This document shows, one piece after another, positions 7,938 to 16,444 of a stretch of 46,643 nucleotides of DNA; positions within the stretch are counted from its first letter, which is position 1, and the number at the start of each line of letters is the position of its first letter. Below the pieces are notes generated by a model, which was given only the letters and a program-made list of their open reading frames with translations, did not search any database and had not been told where the DNA came from. The translations under genes were made by a program, and so were the position numbers. Source of the stretch: an uncultured Collinsella sp. (GTDB taxonomy: Bacteria; Actinomycetota; Coriobacteriia; Coriobacteriales; Coriobacteriaceae); NCBI GenBank assembly GCA_937896835.1, contig CALBOJ010000127.1:1-46643 (forward strand), given 5' to 3'.

Positions 7938-9433
7938 ACGCCCTCCTCGATAATGCGGTAGACATACTCCATGTCGAGCGCCCCGCGCACGACGTCGGCC
8001 AGGCGGTCGAACTCGCGCGCACGGTGATCGGCCGCGGACGCCGCGCCCGCAGCACCCACGACGTTCTCGGGCAGGCCGCGCATGCGCGCGAGTGAGCGCG
8101 CGAGGGCGAGCGCCACCCCCGGTTCGTCGAACAGGCCGTGGAGATAGGTTCCGAACACGTTTCCGCAGGCCGCGCCTTCTGGTTTGCCGCCAATTGTGCC
8201 CGCAGGGGCGCAGGAAACGGTCGTTTCGCCGTCGTGAATCTCGTACCCGCGCGCCGTCATGCCGTTCCACGCCGAGAACGCGCCTTGGGCGCCCGTGATG
8301 CGCAGCTCCGACTGGGCGAGGCGCTTTTCCTCCTTGAACACCGTACTTGCAGGGATGAGCCCGAGCCCGCGCGCGGTGCCAGCGCCTTCCCTGCCGTGCG
8401 GGTCGGAAAGCTCGTCTCCCAAAAGCTGGTAGCCTCCGCATATGCCGAGCACCGGCGTGCCCGCGCCCGAAAGCGCGCGTACACAGGCTCCGATGCCGCT
8501 AGCCGCAAGCCAGCGCGCGTCGTCGAGCGTAGTTTTCGAGCCGGGAAGCACCACCAGGTCGGGTCGGCCCAGATCGGTCGTCGAGGAAACGTAGCGCACG
8601 CCCACGCCGGGCACGCGCGAAAGCGGGTCGAAGTCGGTGAAGTTCGACAAATGCGGAAGGCGCACGACGGCGACGTCGATGACGCCGCGCGCCTCGCGGG
8701 CAGATAGGCGCGGCGCGAGCGAGTCCTCGTCGTCCAGGTCGAGCGTAAGATACGGCACGACCCCCACGACGGGAACCCCGCACATCTTCTCGAGCGGGGC
8801 CAAACCCGGGCGCAGGATTTCCACATCGCCGCGGAACTTGTTCACCACAAGCCCCCGCAAAAGCGCGCGGTCCTCGGGCGCAAGGAGCGCGACCGTGCCG
8901 TAGAGCTGGGCAAACACCCCGCCTGGGTCGATGTCGCCCGCGAGCAGCACGGGGGAGGACACGGCGCGCGCGAGCCCCATGTTGACGATGTCGTTTTCGG
9001 AAAGGTTGATTTCGGCGGGGCTGCCGGCGCCCTCGATGACGATGACGTCGTTTTCCTCCGCGAGCGAATCGAACGCCTCCAAAATCTGCGGCATGAGCGC
9101 CTTCTTTCGCGCGAAGTAGTCCCTCGCAGCGAAGGCTCCCTGCGCCTTGCCGGCCACGATGAGCTGGCTTCGGTGGCCGCTTTCGGGCTTGAGAAGGATG
9201 GGGTTCATGCGCACGTCGGGCGCGATGCCGCACGCCTCGGCCTGCATGATCTGGGCGCGCCCCATCTCGAGCCCGTCGGCCGTGACACCGCTGTTGAGCG
9301 CCATGTTCTGGCTCTTGAAGGGAGTCACGCGCAGGCCGTCCTGCGAAAGCACACGGCACAGCCCCGCCGCAAGCAGGCTCTTCCCCGCGTTCGACATGGT
9401 GCCCTGGATCATGATGGGCTTCGCCCTACCCAC
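7934..9433 (-). CDS. cbiP: Cobyric acid synthase
   Basis: 499 residues. The GTG start at 9433 has a full AAGGAGGT Shine-Dalgarno (9442-9449) eight bases upstream, inside the end of cobD; the longer frame is a read-through of cobD. N-terminal dethiobiotin-synthetase-like ATPase domain with P-loop GTMSNAGKS (11-19); C-terminal class I glutaminase domain with nucleophile Cys in LGICGGYQLLG and the His in YLHGLFD. Amidates the b, d, e and g carboxylates of adenosylcobyrinic acid diamide using glutamine and ATP. Overlaps cobD by 8 bases and cobA by 4. Confidence 0.95.
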   Translation of the reverse strand: MGRAKPIMIQGTMSNAGKSLLAAGLCRVLSQDGLRVTPFKSQNMALNSGVTADGLEMGRAQIMQAEACGIAPDVRMNPILLKPESGHRSQLIVAGKAQGAFAARDYFARKKALMPQILEAFDSLAEENDVIVIEGAGSPAEINLSENDIVNMGLARAVSSPVLLAGDIDPGGVFAQLYGTVALLAPEDRALLRGLVVNKFRGDVEILRPGLAPLEKMCGVPVVGVVPYLTLDLDDEDSLAPRLSAREARGVIDVAVVRLPHLSNFTDFDPLSRVPGVGVRYVSSTTDLGRPDLVVLPGSKTTLDDARWLAASGIGACVRALSGAGTPVLGICGGYQLLGDELSDPHGREGAGTARGLGLIPASTVFKEEKRLAQSELRITGAQGAFSAWNGMTARGYEIHDGETTVSCAPAGTIGGKPEGAACGNVFGTYLHGLFDEPGVALALARSLARMRGLPENVVGAAGAASAADHRAREFDRLADVVRGALDMEYVYRIIEEGV

Positions 9434-10649
9434 GGGTATCGACCTCCTTCGCCGAGCCTCGGCCATCCGCGCCCGCCATAGCGCCGCTGCAAGAAGCGCC
9501 GCCCCGTTCGTCGGGTTGGCCTTCGTCCGATGCACCTTCCGCCCGAAGTGCGCGGCTGAACGCCATCGCAAGCCGGGCATTCTCCTTGCGCGTGCGCACC
9601 GCGACGCGGCACCAGAAACGGGACAGTACCGAAAACGAGTCGCACGTGCGGACCAAAACCCCCTGTTTATACAGGCGCTCGGGGATGTCTTTCGCCGGCG
9701 TGCGGACTAAAAGGAAGTTCGCATCCGATGGCACGACGGAAAGCCCGAGCGAGGAGAGCTCGTGGGAAAGCCACGCTCGCTCACCCGCCAATACATCGCG
9801 CGTGCGCGAGACGTATTCAACGTCTTCCAGGGCGGCGATGCCCGCGGCCTCGGCGACCGAGGAGACGGGCCACGCCTGCCCCGCCCGGCGAATCCCCTCG
9901 ATGAGTTGGGCGTTTCCGCTGATCAGATATCCCAGCCGCAAGCCCGCCATTCCGTAGAGCTTGGTGAACGCGGAGAGCACGGCCACATGGCGCGAACACG
10001 CGGCGCGTGCGGCCACGCTCCTTTCGCGGGCGTCGAGCGCAAATCCGAGGAAGCACTCGTCCACGACGAGCAGCGCGCCCACCTGCTCGCAGCGGCAAGC
10101 CGCGGCATCGATCACGCTGGGGTCGACGAGACGCCCCGTCGGGTTGTTCGGATTGCAGAGGTACGCCACGTCTCCCGGCCCCTCGATCGCGCGGGCGAAG
10201 GAGGCGGGCACGTCGAAGTCGTCCGCTTCGGAGAGCGGGAACTCCTGCACGCATGCGCCGTAGTACGATGCCGCCTCCGCATATTCAGAGAACGTCGGCG
10301 CGCACACGACGATGCGTTTCGGGCGCACCGCCGCGGCGAGCCGCCAGATGATGTCGGACGCGCCCGCGCCGCAGACGATAGTATCTTCGGGAATGCCCTG
10401 GGCGCGCGCTAGGGCGCGAACGAGGGCGAGGCTTTCCCTATCGGGGTAGGCGTCGATTCGAGAAAGCGCCTTGCAAGCTGCGGCGACGGCGCGCGGCGAG
10501 GGGCCTGCCGGATTCACGTTCACCGAGAAGTCAATGAGGTCGGAGGCGCCCCCTTTGCAAGCGATGCCGAGCGATTGCGTGCTGCCCCCATGCGCACGGG
10601 CACGCAGGATTCCCCCGGCAGCCCGGGGCGCGACGTGGTCTTCCCTCAT
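9426..10649 (-). CDS. cobD: Threonine-phosphate decarboxylase (CobD, PLP fold type I)
   Basis: 407 residues. ATG at 10649 overlaps the cbiB stop (ATGA). Aminotransferase class I/II fold: SVNVNPAG near 42, NPNNPTG at 166-172, and the PLP Lys230 in SAFTKLYGMAGLRLG. In the anaerobic pathway CobD decarboxylates L-threonine O-3-phosphate to aminopropanol phosphate, the linker CbiB attaches. The C-terminal 45 or so residues are a Gly/Ser/Asp-rich tail beyond the usual end of the fold (about 360 residues). A histidinol-phosphate aminotransferase is the closest alternative, but the neighbours decide for CobD. No L-threonine kinase (PduX) is seen in the window. Confidence 0.9.
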   Translation of the reverse strand: MREDHVAPRAAGGILRARAHGGSTQSLGIACKGGASDLIDFSVNVNPAGPSPRAVAAACKALSRIDAYPDRESLALVRALARAQGIPEDTIVCGAGASDIIWRLAAAVRPKRIVVCAPTFSEYAEAASYYGACVQEFPLSEADDFDVPASFARAIEGPGDVAYLCNPNNPTGRLVDPSVIDAAACRCEQVGALLVVDECFLGFALDARERSVAARAACSRHVAVLSAFTKLYGMAGLRLGYLISGNAQLIEGIRRAGQAWPVSSVAEAAGIAALEDVEYVSRTRDVLAGERAWLSHELSSLGLSVVPSDANFLLVRTPAKDIPERLYKQGVLVRTCDSFSVLSRFWCRVAVRTRKENARLAMAFSRALRAEGASDEGQPDERGGASCSGAMAGADGRGSAKEVDTRG

Positions 10650-11620
10650 GCCATCGCCCCCACGGCGAGCACGACCGCCGCGCGCGCAGCACCGAAGACG
10701 ACAAGCGCGCATACGGACGCGGCGAGCATGAGCCTTGTCGCCCGGGCGATGTCGCCCCACTCGATTTCGCGGGACGCGTCGCCTATCGTCGGTTTCTCAA
10801 CGAGCTTGCCGAAATACACCGCGGGTCCTGCCAGGCGCAGCCCGAGCGCGCCCGCGCACGCTGACTCGGTCTGCGCCGCGTTCGGGCTCGCATGGCGACG
10901 CCTGTCGCGGCGCCAGATGCGCGCCGCCCCGCGCGCGTCGAGCCCGACGATCGGGCACACGGCGATCATGAGCAGGGCCGATAAGCGCGCGGGAATCCAG
11001 TTCGCCGCATCGTCGAGGCGCGCCGAGGCGCAGCCGAAGTCGATGTAGCGCTCGTTTTTGTAGCCCACCATGCTGTCGAGCGTATTCACCGCCTTGTACG
11101 CCATGCCCAAGGGCGCACCCCCGATCATAAGGTAGAAAAGCGGCGCGATGACGCCGTCGCTCGCGTTCTCCGCCACCGTTTCCACGGCGGCACGCGCGAC
11201 GCCGTGCTCGTCGAGAACAGACGTGTCGCGTCCCACGATGAGCCCGACGGCTTCGCGCGCCGCGACAAGGCCGCCCTTCGAGAACGCGCGGGCCACGGCC
11301 AGGCTCTGGCGGCGCAGCTCGCATGTCGCGAGAATCTGATAGCTCGCCCATGCCTCGGCAACGAAGCGCAAGCCGGAGTGAACCATGCCGCAAAGATACA
11401 GGATGCCCCAGGTCAAAAGCCCACACGCAAGCGGAAGCGCCACGGCGAGCACAAGACCTGCGGCGCGCGTGCCCGCGGACGTTTGCGGGAATGCGCCCCG
11501 CAGGCGGCCTTCGGCCCACGTGATCGCGCGCCCCATGGCGACGACGGGATGGGGAAGCCAGCGCGGGTCGCCGAAGGCAAGGTCGGCCGCGAACCCGGCG
11601 GCGACGGCAAGAATCGTCAT
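10646..11620 (-). CDS. cbiB: Adenosylcobinamide-phosphate synthase, membrane protein
   Basis: 324 residues. ATG at 11620 shares one base with the preceding stop (TGATG). CbiB features: FAADLAFGDPRWLPHPVVAMG at the N-terminus, VAENASDGVIAPLFYL and a family Pro-Asp/Asn-rich loop (AYKAVNTLDSMVGYKNERY). Four or five hydrophobic segments place it in the cytoplasmic membrane. It condenses adenosylcobyric acid with (R)-1-amino-2-propanol phosphate. It sits next to cobD, which makes that phosphate, as in many cobalamin operons. Confidence 0.94.
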   Translation of the reverse strand: MTILAVAAGFAADLAFGDPRWLPHPVVAMGRAITWAEGRLRGAFPQTSAGTRAAGLVLAVALPLACGLLTWGILYLCGMVHSGLRFVAEAWASYQILATCELRRQSLAVARAFSKGGLVAAREAVGLIVGRDTSVLDEHGVARAAVETVAENASDGVIAPLFYLMIGGAPLGMAYKAVNTLDSMVGYKNERYIDFGCASARLDDAANWIPARLSALLMIAVCPIVGLDARGAARIWRRDRRRHASPNAAQTESACAGALGLRLAGPAVYFGKLVEKPTIGDASREIEWGDIARATRLMLAASVCALVVFGAARAAVVLAVGAMA

Positions 11621-12621
11621 CACCGGGCATCGCCCCCCGAAGCGGGACGAACGTCGCGAAGGCAGCGCCCATCCCAGGTGGCGGCCCATGCGCCGCCCGG
11701 CTCGGTATGCACGTCGAAGTATCCAATTTTCGGGACAGCTAACTCGGAGAGCAGCGCTTTCACGGTACCCGCGTGAACGACGAAGACGGCGCGCCCACTC
11801 CCCTGGGCACGCTCCGATTTGCACGCCTCCCGAAACGCCGCGACGACGCGGCGGGTGAAATCGCTCTTGCCCTCGCCATGCGGGCAGCGCGTCTCGCACC
11901 AGGAGTCTACCCAGGCGCGGTAGCGCGCATCCTCTTTAAGCTCGGCGGCGCTTCGTCCCTCGAAGTCGCCGAAATCCATCTCGCGCAGACCGGGGCACGC
12001 CATAAGCTCCGCGTTCGGGAAGAGGATGCGCGCCGTCTGGTCGGTGCGGGCCATGCCGCTCGTGATAACACGGAACACGTCACGATAGCACGCGAGGTCG
12101 CGCAAAGCGCGCTCGCCCGCGCTCGACAGGGGCTCGTCGGTGCCCGCCCCGCTGTAGCGATGGTCTTCCGTGCCCGCCGTGGCACCATGGCGCACGAAGA
12201 CGACTTCCAAAGGCGCGCCCGCGCCCTGCGTCCCTCGAGGCGCATCATCAAGATTTCCCTTGATGACCTGGGGAATCCCGCACGTCATGCGCACGACGAC
12301 GTCGGCGCGCGCAGCGAGCGCGCATCCCAGGCGCCCCGCGCGCTCGCGCCATTGGGCGTCTTCCGCACGCATAGGGACGACCCCCGAGCCGACCAAGGAC
12401 AGAATCACTACGTCGAAGCCGATCAGCCGCTCGAGCGCCCGGTCAGAGTCGAGCGCGCGTACGAGTTCCTCAGCACAGTAAGCGACACGGCCGGCAAAAG
12501 CCGCGGGCACGCCGCCCTCCGCAAACTGCGCCGCGTCGACGAAATCGTCCGCCGCGAACCCGAGCTTTTCGCGCACGAAGGTCCTCTTCCCCGAATGCGC
12601 GCCACCTACCACGAGCATCAT
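11620..12621 (-). CDS. Fusion: CobU-like P-loop domain plus alpha-ribazole phosphatase-like (CobC) domain
   Basis: 333 residues. The first ATG at 12621 overlaps the cobS stop (ATGA). Residues 1-122 resemble a CobU adenosylcobinamide kinase domain: P-loop GGAHSGKR at 6-13 and a C-terminal RLGCALAARADVVVRMTCGIPQVIKG-like ending, but the guanylyl-acceptor His segment of CobU is not evident. Residues 138-333 are a histidine phosphatase with RHG at 144-146 and a second His in VVHAGT, matching CobC, which dephosphorylates alpha-ribazole 5'-phosphate or cobalamin 5'-phosphate. A complete cobU lies two genes upstream, so the CobU-like half is probably a degenerate or specialised paralog. Confidence 0.8.
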   Translation of the reverse strand: MMLVVGGAHSGKRTFVREKLGFAADDFVDAAQFAEGGVPAAFAGRVAYCAEELVRALDSDRALERLIGFDVVILSLVGSGVVPMRAEDAQWRERAGRLGCALAARADVVVRMTCGIPQVIKGNLDDAPRGTQGAGAPLEVVFVRHGATAGTEDHRYSGAGTDEPLSSAGERALRDLACYRDVFRVITSGMARTDQTARILFPNAELMACPGLREMDFGDFEGRSAAELKEDARYRAWVDSWCETRCPHGEGKSDFTRRVVAAFREACKSERAQGSGRAVFVVHAGTVKALLSELAVPKIGYFDVHTEPGGAWAATWDGRCLRDVRPASGGDAR

Positions 12622-13385
12622 AGGAGCATGCCCCCCGCCACCAGCATGGCAAGCATCGCGAGCTCGGCCCATTGCAGAAACCATCCGGCCAAATCCCCCG
12701 TCACCCCGCCGAAGCGGGACAGGGCAACATGGCGGTACCACGCGAGCGCCAAAAGCCCCGCCACCGCCATAAGGGCGCCGACGGCCTGAGCGCACGCGAC
12801 CATCCCTGCAGCCGAAGCCGCAGCGAAAGCGCAAAGCGGCACGACGATCGCCGCGCGCTTCTTAGCAGGCGAGAGCCCCGCGGCCATGCCGTCCGCCCGC
12901 GCGGCAGGCCAGCATTCAACGGCGAGCCCCGAAAGCGAGCGGGAGAACACGAGCGAGCACAGAAGCGCGAGGAACGCCCCCGCCGTAAGCGGCAGCGCGG
13001 TGAACAGGGAAAACTGCAGAATAAGGTACACAACAACACCGATGACCCCGAAGGCGCCCGCCCGCGGGTCGTGCATGATCTCGAGCTTTCGCTCGCGCGG
13101 GGCCCAACTTGCAAGCGCATCGGAGGTGTCGCAGAGCCCGTCTAGGTGGATGCCTCCCGTCACCGCCACAGGCAGCGCCACGAGCACGGCCGCGACGATG
13201 GTCGCGGGCACGCCGAGCAGGTTCGCAACGTGTCCCCACGCCGTCATGAGGAACCCTTCCGCAAGGCCCACCAGGGGAAACGCGGCAAGCGCATGGGTTG
13301 ACCCGAAATCGGTCCAGGCCGATTTCGGGACGGGGATGCGCGAGAACGTTCCGAACGCCGCGCCGATTGCCTCTGCTATCTTCAC
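12618..13385 (-). CDS. cobS: Adenosylcobinamide-GDP ribazoletransferase (cobalamin synthase)
   Basis: 255 residues, the family length. The GTG start at 13385 overlaps the cobU stop (GTGA). CobS motifs: FSRIPVP near the N-terminus, GGIHLDGLCDTSDAL (the Asp-rich active-site region, about 77-91), DPRAGAFGVIG and FGGVTGDLAGW. Six to seven hydrophobic stretches mark it as an integral membrane protein. It joins activated cobinamide-GDP to alpha-ribazole (phosphate), the last assembly step. It lies between cobU and the phosphatase fusion, so nucleotide-loop genes are contiguous. Confidence 0.95.
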   Translation of the reverse strand: MKIAEAIGAAFGTFSRIPVPKSAWTDFGSTHALAAFPLVGLAEGFLMTAWGHVANLLGVPATIVAAVLVALPVAVTGGIHLDGLCDTSDALASWAPRERKLEIMHDPRAGAFGVIGVVVYLILQFSLFTALPLTAGAFLALLCSLVFSRSLSGLAVECWPAARADGMAAGLSPAKKRAAIVVPLCAFAAASAAGMVACAQAVGALMAVAGLLALAWYRHVALSRFGGVTGDLAGWFLQWAELAMLAMLVAGGMLL

Positions 13386-13930
13386 CTTGTAGGTCCTTCA
13401 CCTTTCATCCACACGGGAATCCCGCATACCACCTCGACTGCGCGGTCGGCCAGCGCCGCCACGCCCGCGTTCACGCGCGCGAGCGCGCGCCTCCATGCCT
13501 CGGTCCCCTCATCGTAGCGCATCTCATCGGCGAACACGTCGACGGTGACCACCACCGTATACGCAGCGGCCTGAGCGAGCCGTTCAACGCCTCCGAGCAC
13601 CTCGCGCGCCGCAGCGTCGGGGTCACGCGGGGACAAGCCGCCTTCCGCGAAGAGCTCGTTCGCAACCAGGTTGCCCACGTCCTCCAAAAGAAGCGTGCAG
13701 CCGCGCGGAAGCCCGGGCACTGCGGCGCCCACGTCACGCGTGCACTCGAGGGTAGAAAACCCCTTGCCCTCGCGCAGCGCCCGATGGCGCGCGATGCGGC
13801 GGGCGCCCTCTTCCCCGAAGGGCTCCATCGTTGCCAGGTACACGCGGGGGCCGTCGTGCCCGAGGCACAGGGACTCGGCGTAGGCGCTCTTGCCGCTCGC
13901 GGCGGCGCCGATGACGAGTGTCACCGTCAT
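13382..13930 (-). CDS. cobU: Adenosylcobinamide kinase / guanylyltransferase
   Basis: 182 residues. ATG at 13930 overlaps the cobT stop (ATGA). P-loop GAAASGKS at 8-15; VYLATMEPFGEEGARRIARHR with the guanylyl-acceptor His near residue 49; TLLLEDVGNLVANELF; C-terminal EVVCGIPVWMKG. All are typical of CobU/CobP. It phosphorylates adenosylcobinamide and transfers GMP to give adenosylcobinamide-GDP, the substrate of CobS encoded next. The much longer open frame in this register is a shadow running into cobT. Confidence 0.95.
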   Translation of the reverse strand: MTVTLVIGAAASGKSAYAESLCLGHDGPRVYLATMEPFGEEGARRIARHRALREGKGFSTLECTRDVGAAVPGLPRGCTLLLEDVGNLVANELFAEGGLSPRDPDAAAREVLGGVERLAQAAAYTVVVTVDVFADEMRYDEGTEAWRRALARVNAGVAALADRAVEVVCGIPVWMKGEGPTR

Positions 13931-15069
13931 TTCCCGGCCTCGAAATGCTCGTAAGCAGCCATGCCAGTCGCCGTGAACGTCTTCCCATCCCGGTACACGC
14001 GCAACGCCGAATCCAGAAGGGGCAGATACGCCATGGCGCCCGCGCCCTCGCCCAAGTGCATGCCTGCGTCGAGTGGTGCCTTTATGCCGAGCTCGCGAAG
14101 GAGCTCCTGGCTTGCGGGTTCGCTTGATGCGTGGGTGCCCACGAGGTAGCCCAAGGCGTTGGGGCACAGGCGCGCCGCGCACAGGGCCGCCGTGCAGGAT
14201 ATGACCCCGTCGAGGAGCGCCGGCGCCTTCGAGGCCGCGGCCCCCAGGTAGAAGCCACACATCGCCGCGATGTCGAAGCCGCCCACCTTCGAGAGCACGT
14301 CGATCGGGTCGGCGGGATCGGGCGAGTTCGCGTCGATAGTGCGCTCGACCACGTCGCGCTTGCGCGCGAGCGATGCGTCCGAGAGCCCCGCGCCGCGCCC
14401 GACGAGGCTCCGCGCGTCCGCCCGGATGAGCACTGCGGCCACCGCCGCCGAGGTGGTCGTGTTGCCGATGCCCATCTCGCCCGAGGCCAGAAGGCGCACG
14501 CCGGCGCGGGCAAGCCCGCACGCGACGGCGATACCGACCTCGATCGCGCGCACGGCCCCATCGCGAGACATAGCGGGGCCGTGCGCGATGTTGCCGCTCC
14601 CCCGCCGCACGTTCGCGCGCACCATGCGCGCGTCTTCTATACCCCGGGCCATACCCACGTCGACGGGCACGACCTCGGCACCCGCGAACGCCGCCATGCG
14701 GCAGGCGCTCGTGGCCCCCTCGCACATGTTGCGCGCGACGGCTCGCGTCACGTCTTGCCCGCTTTGCGACACGCCTTCGGCAACGACCCCGTTGTCGGAG
14801 AAGAATACCGCGAGCGCACGGGGAAACTCGGCCACCTCGGCGCTCCCCTGAGCTGCGGCGATACACGCGACGGCGTCTTCAAAGTCGCCCAATCCCCCCA
14901 AGGGGTGCGCGATGGAATCCCACGCGGCGTACGCGGCGGCGCGGGCACACTCGTCTGCGGGCGCGATCCGGGAGAGCGTGGCTTCGAGCACGGCGCCCGG
15001 CGCCGACGAGAACGCACGCTCGACTTCCTCGCGGATGCAGGCAAGCGCGGTTTCGGTTGCTTCAGCCAT
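13927..15069 (-). CDS. cobT: Nicotinate-nucleotide:dimethylbenzimidazole phosphoribosyltransferase
   Basis: 380 residues. ATG at 15069 has GGAGA upstream and overlaps the end of cbiA by 8 bases. Contains GIGNTTT at 200-206 (phosphate-binding loop) and the catalytic Glu341 in LGEGAGA. The final segment SALRVYRDGKTF also fits the family. It activates a lower-ligand base such as 5,6-dimethylbenzimidazole to an alpha-ribotide. No bluB or bza genes are visible, so the natural lower ligand cannot be predicted here. Confidence 0.95.
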   Translation of the reverse strand: MAEATETALACIREEVERAFSSAPGAVLEATLSRIAPADECARAAAYAAWDSIAHPLGGLGDFEDAVACIAAAQGSAEVAEFPRALAVFFSDNGVVAEGVSQSGQDVTRAVARNMCEGATSACRMAAFAGAEVVPVDVGMARGIEDARMVRANVRRGSGNIAHGPAMSRDGAVRAIEVGIAVACGLARAGVRLLASGEMGIGNTTTSAAVAAVLIRADARSLVGRGAGLSDASLARKRDVVERTIDANSPDPADPIDVLSKVGGFDIAAMCGFYLGAAASKAPALLDGVISCTAALCAARLCPNALGYLVGTHASSEPASQELLRELGIKAPLDAGMHLGEGAGAMAYLPLLDSALRVYRDGKTFTATGMAAYEHFEAGK

Positions 15070-16444
15070 GCAGTCTCCTCTCTACGAACGACGCTGCGGC
15101 AGACGCGAACGCGCGCGCAACGTCGGGGTTCGCAGGATAGTACACATGCGGGAAGCCCGCCACCAGGGACGGGGTAGTCGTCATGCACGGCCAGCCCTTG
15201 TCGCGCCGGGGCTTCTGCGCCCAGAAGTCGCCGCCCGGGCAGGCGGACTGCCAGTAGTGGAACTCGTGCGCGCGGATGCGTGTGCCGCGCGGCCCGTAGA
15301 GCCCGTCGCGTTGGGAAGTGAGCTCCACGTACCCGAAATGGGACAGCCTTCCCCCGTTCTCGCTTGCGCCCTCAAGGGCGCCCGCAACAGGCCAGCGCCG
15401 CCCCTCGCTATCGGCGATTTCGCGCTGCAGGTACAGAAACCCACCGCATTCGGCGACCGTCGGCATGCCGGATTCCACCGCGCGCCGCACCGCCTCGCGC
15501 ATCGGCGCGTTCTCGGAGAGCTGCCGCGCATGGAGTTCCGGGTAGCCGCCCCCCAGATAGAGGGCGCTTGTCCCCCGGGGCAACTCGCTATCACACAAGG
15601 GGCTGAAAAAGGCCAGCTCGCAACCCAGGTCCTCGAGCGCGCGCAGGTTCTCCTCGTAGTAGAACGAGAACGCCTCGTCACGCGCGACGGCGACGATGGG
15701 CCGCGCTCCCGCGATCGGCTCCAACCGGTAAGGTTCCTCGCGGATATCGGGTGCCGTCACCGCTATTTCGAGCAAGCGGTCGACGTCGACGCTCTTTTCC
15801 ACCAGCTCGGCCATCTTGTCGATGCGCGCGGAGAGCTGCTCGACCTCGTCGGCGGTCACAAGCCCCAGATGCCGGCTTTCGAGCGAGAACGCCTCGTCGG
15901 CGGGGATATTCCCCAAAACCGCGACGCCCGTGTGCTTCTCGATCGCAGGCGCCGCGTAGGCGCAGGCAGCGGCGCTCGTCTTGTTCAGCACGACGCCGCG
16001 CACGTTCGCACAAGGCAGGAACTCGGCAATGCCGCGGATTACGGCGGCGAGCGATAAAGACGCCCCGCGCCCGTTCACCACTAAAACGACCGGCGTTTCC
16101 GTGTCGCGCGCAACCTGGTAGCTGCTCGCGTCGGCCACGCCGGGCGCCATGCCGTCGTAGAAGCCCATAACCCCCTCGAGCACCGCGACATCCGCGCCCG
16201 CGGCGCCGCGTGCGAGCAGGGCGCGCAGCGTCGGGGCGTCGGTGAAGAAGCCGTCTAAATTGCCCGAGCGCGCACCCACGACGCGGCGATGAAAGAGCGG
16301 GTCAATGTAGTCGGGTCCGCATTTGAAGGCCGCGCATGCAAGGCCGCGACGCGCGAGCGCGCGCAGGAGCGCGCACGTGACGACCGTCTTGCCGCTCCCG
16401 CTCGAGGGCGCAGCGACCATGAAGCGCGGGATGGACGTGCTCAC
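15062..16444 (-). CDS. cbiA: Cobyrinate a,c-diamide synthase
   Basis: 460 residues. GTG at 16444 overlaps the cbiET stop (GTGA). ATP-binding P-loop SSGSGKT at 14-20, FKCGPDYIDP at 40-49 and DGFFTD in the synthetase half; C-terminal glutaminase half with nucleophile Cys333 in PTVAECGGFLYL. CbiA amidates the a and c side chains of cobyrinic acid with glutamine and ATP. The 40-residue signature and length distinguish it from CbiP, the other glutaminase in the operon. Confidence 0.95.
   Translation of the reverse strand: MSTSIPRFMVAAPSSGSGKTVVTCALLRALARRGLACAAFKCGPDYIDPLFHRRVVGARSGNLDGFFTDAPTLRALLARGAAGADVAVLEGVMGFYDGMAPGVADASSYQVARDTETPVVLVVNGRGASLSLAAVIRGIAEFLPCANVRGVVLNKTSAAACAYAAPAIEKHTGVAVLGNIPADEAFSLESRHLGLVTADEVEQLSARIDKMAELVEKSVDVDRLLEIAVTAPDIREEPYRLEPIAGARPIVAVARDEAFSFYYEENLRALEDLGCELAFFSPLCDSELPRGTSALYLGGGYPELHARQLSENAPMREAVRRAVESGMPTVAECGGFLYLQREIADSEGRRWPVAGALEGASENGGRLSHFGYVELTSQRDGLYGPRGTRIRAHEFHYWQSACPGGDFWAQKPRRDKGWPCMTTTPSLVAGFPHVYYPANPDVARAFASAAASFVERRLHG

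Noticed and set aside
9426..10649. Histidinol-phosphate aminotransferase instead of CobD
   Set aside because: The fold is shared, but coupling with cbiB and cbiP and the lack of his genes favour CobD.
13931..14866. Long extension of the cobU frame over cobT
   Set aside because: Arg-rich out-of-frame translation of cobT; the CobU P-loop follows the ATG at 13930.
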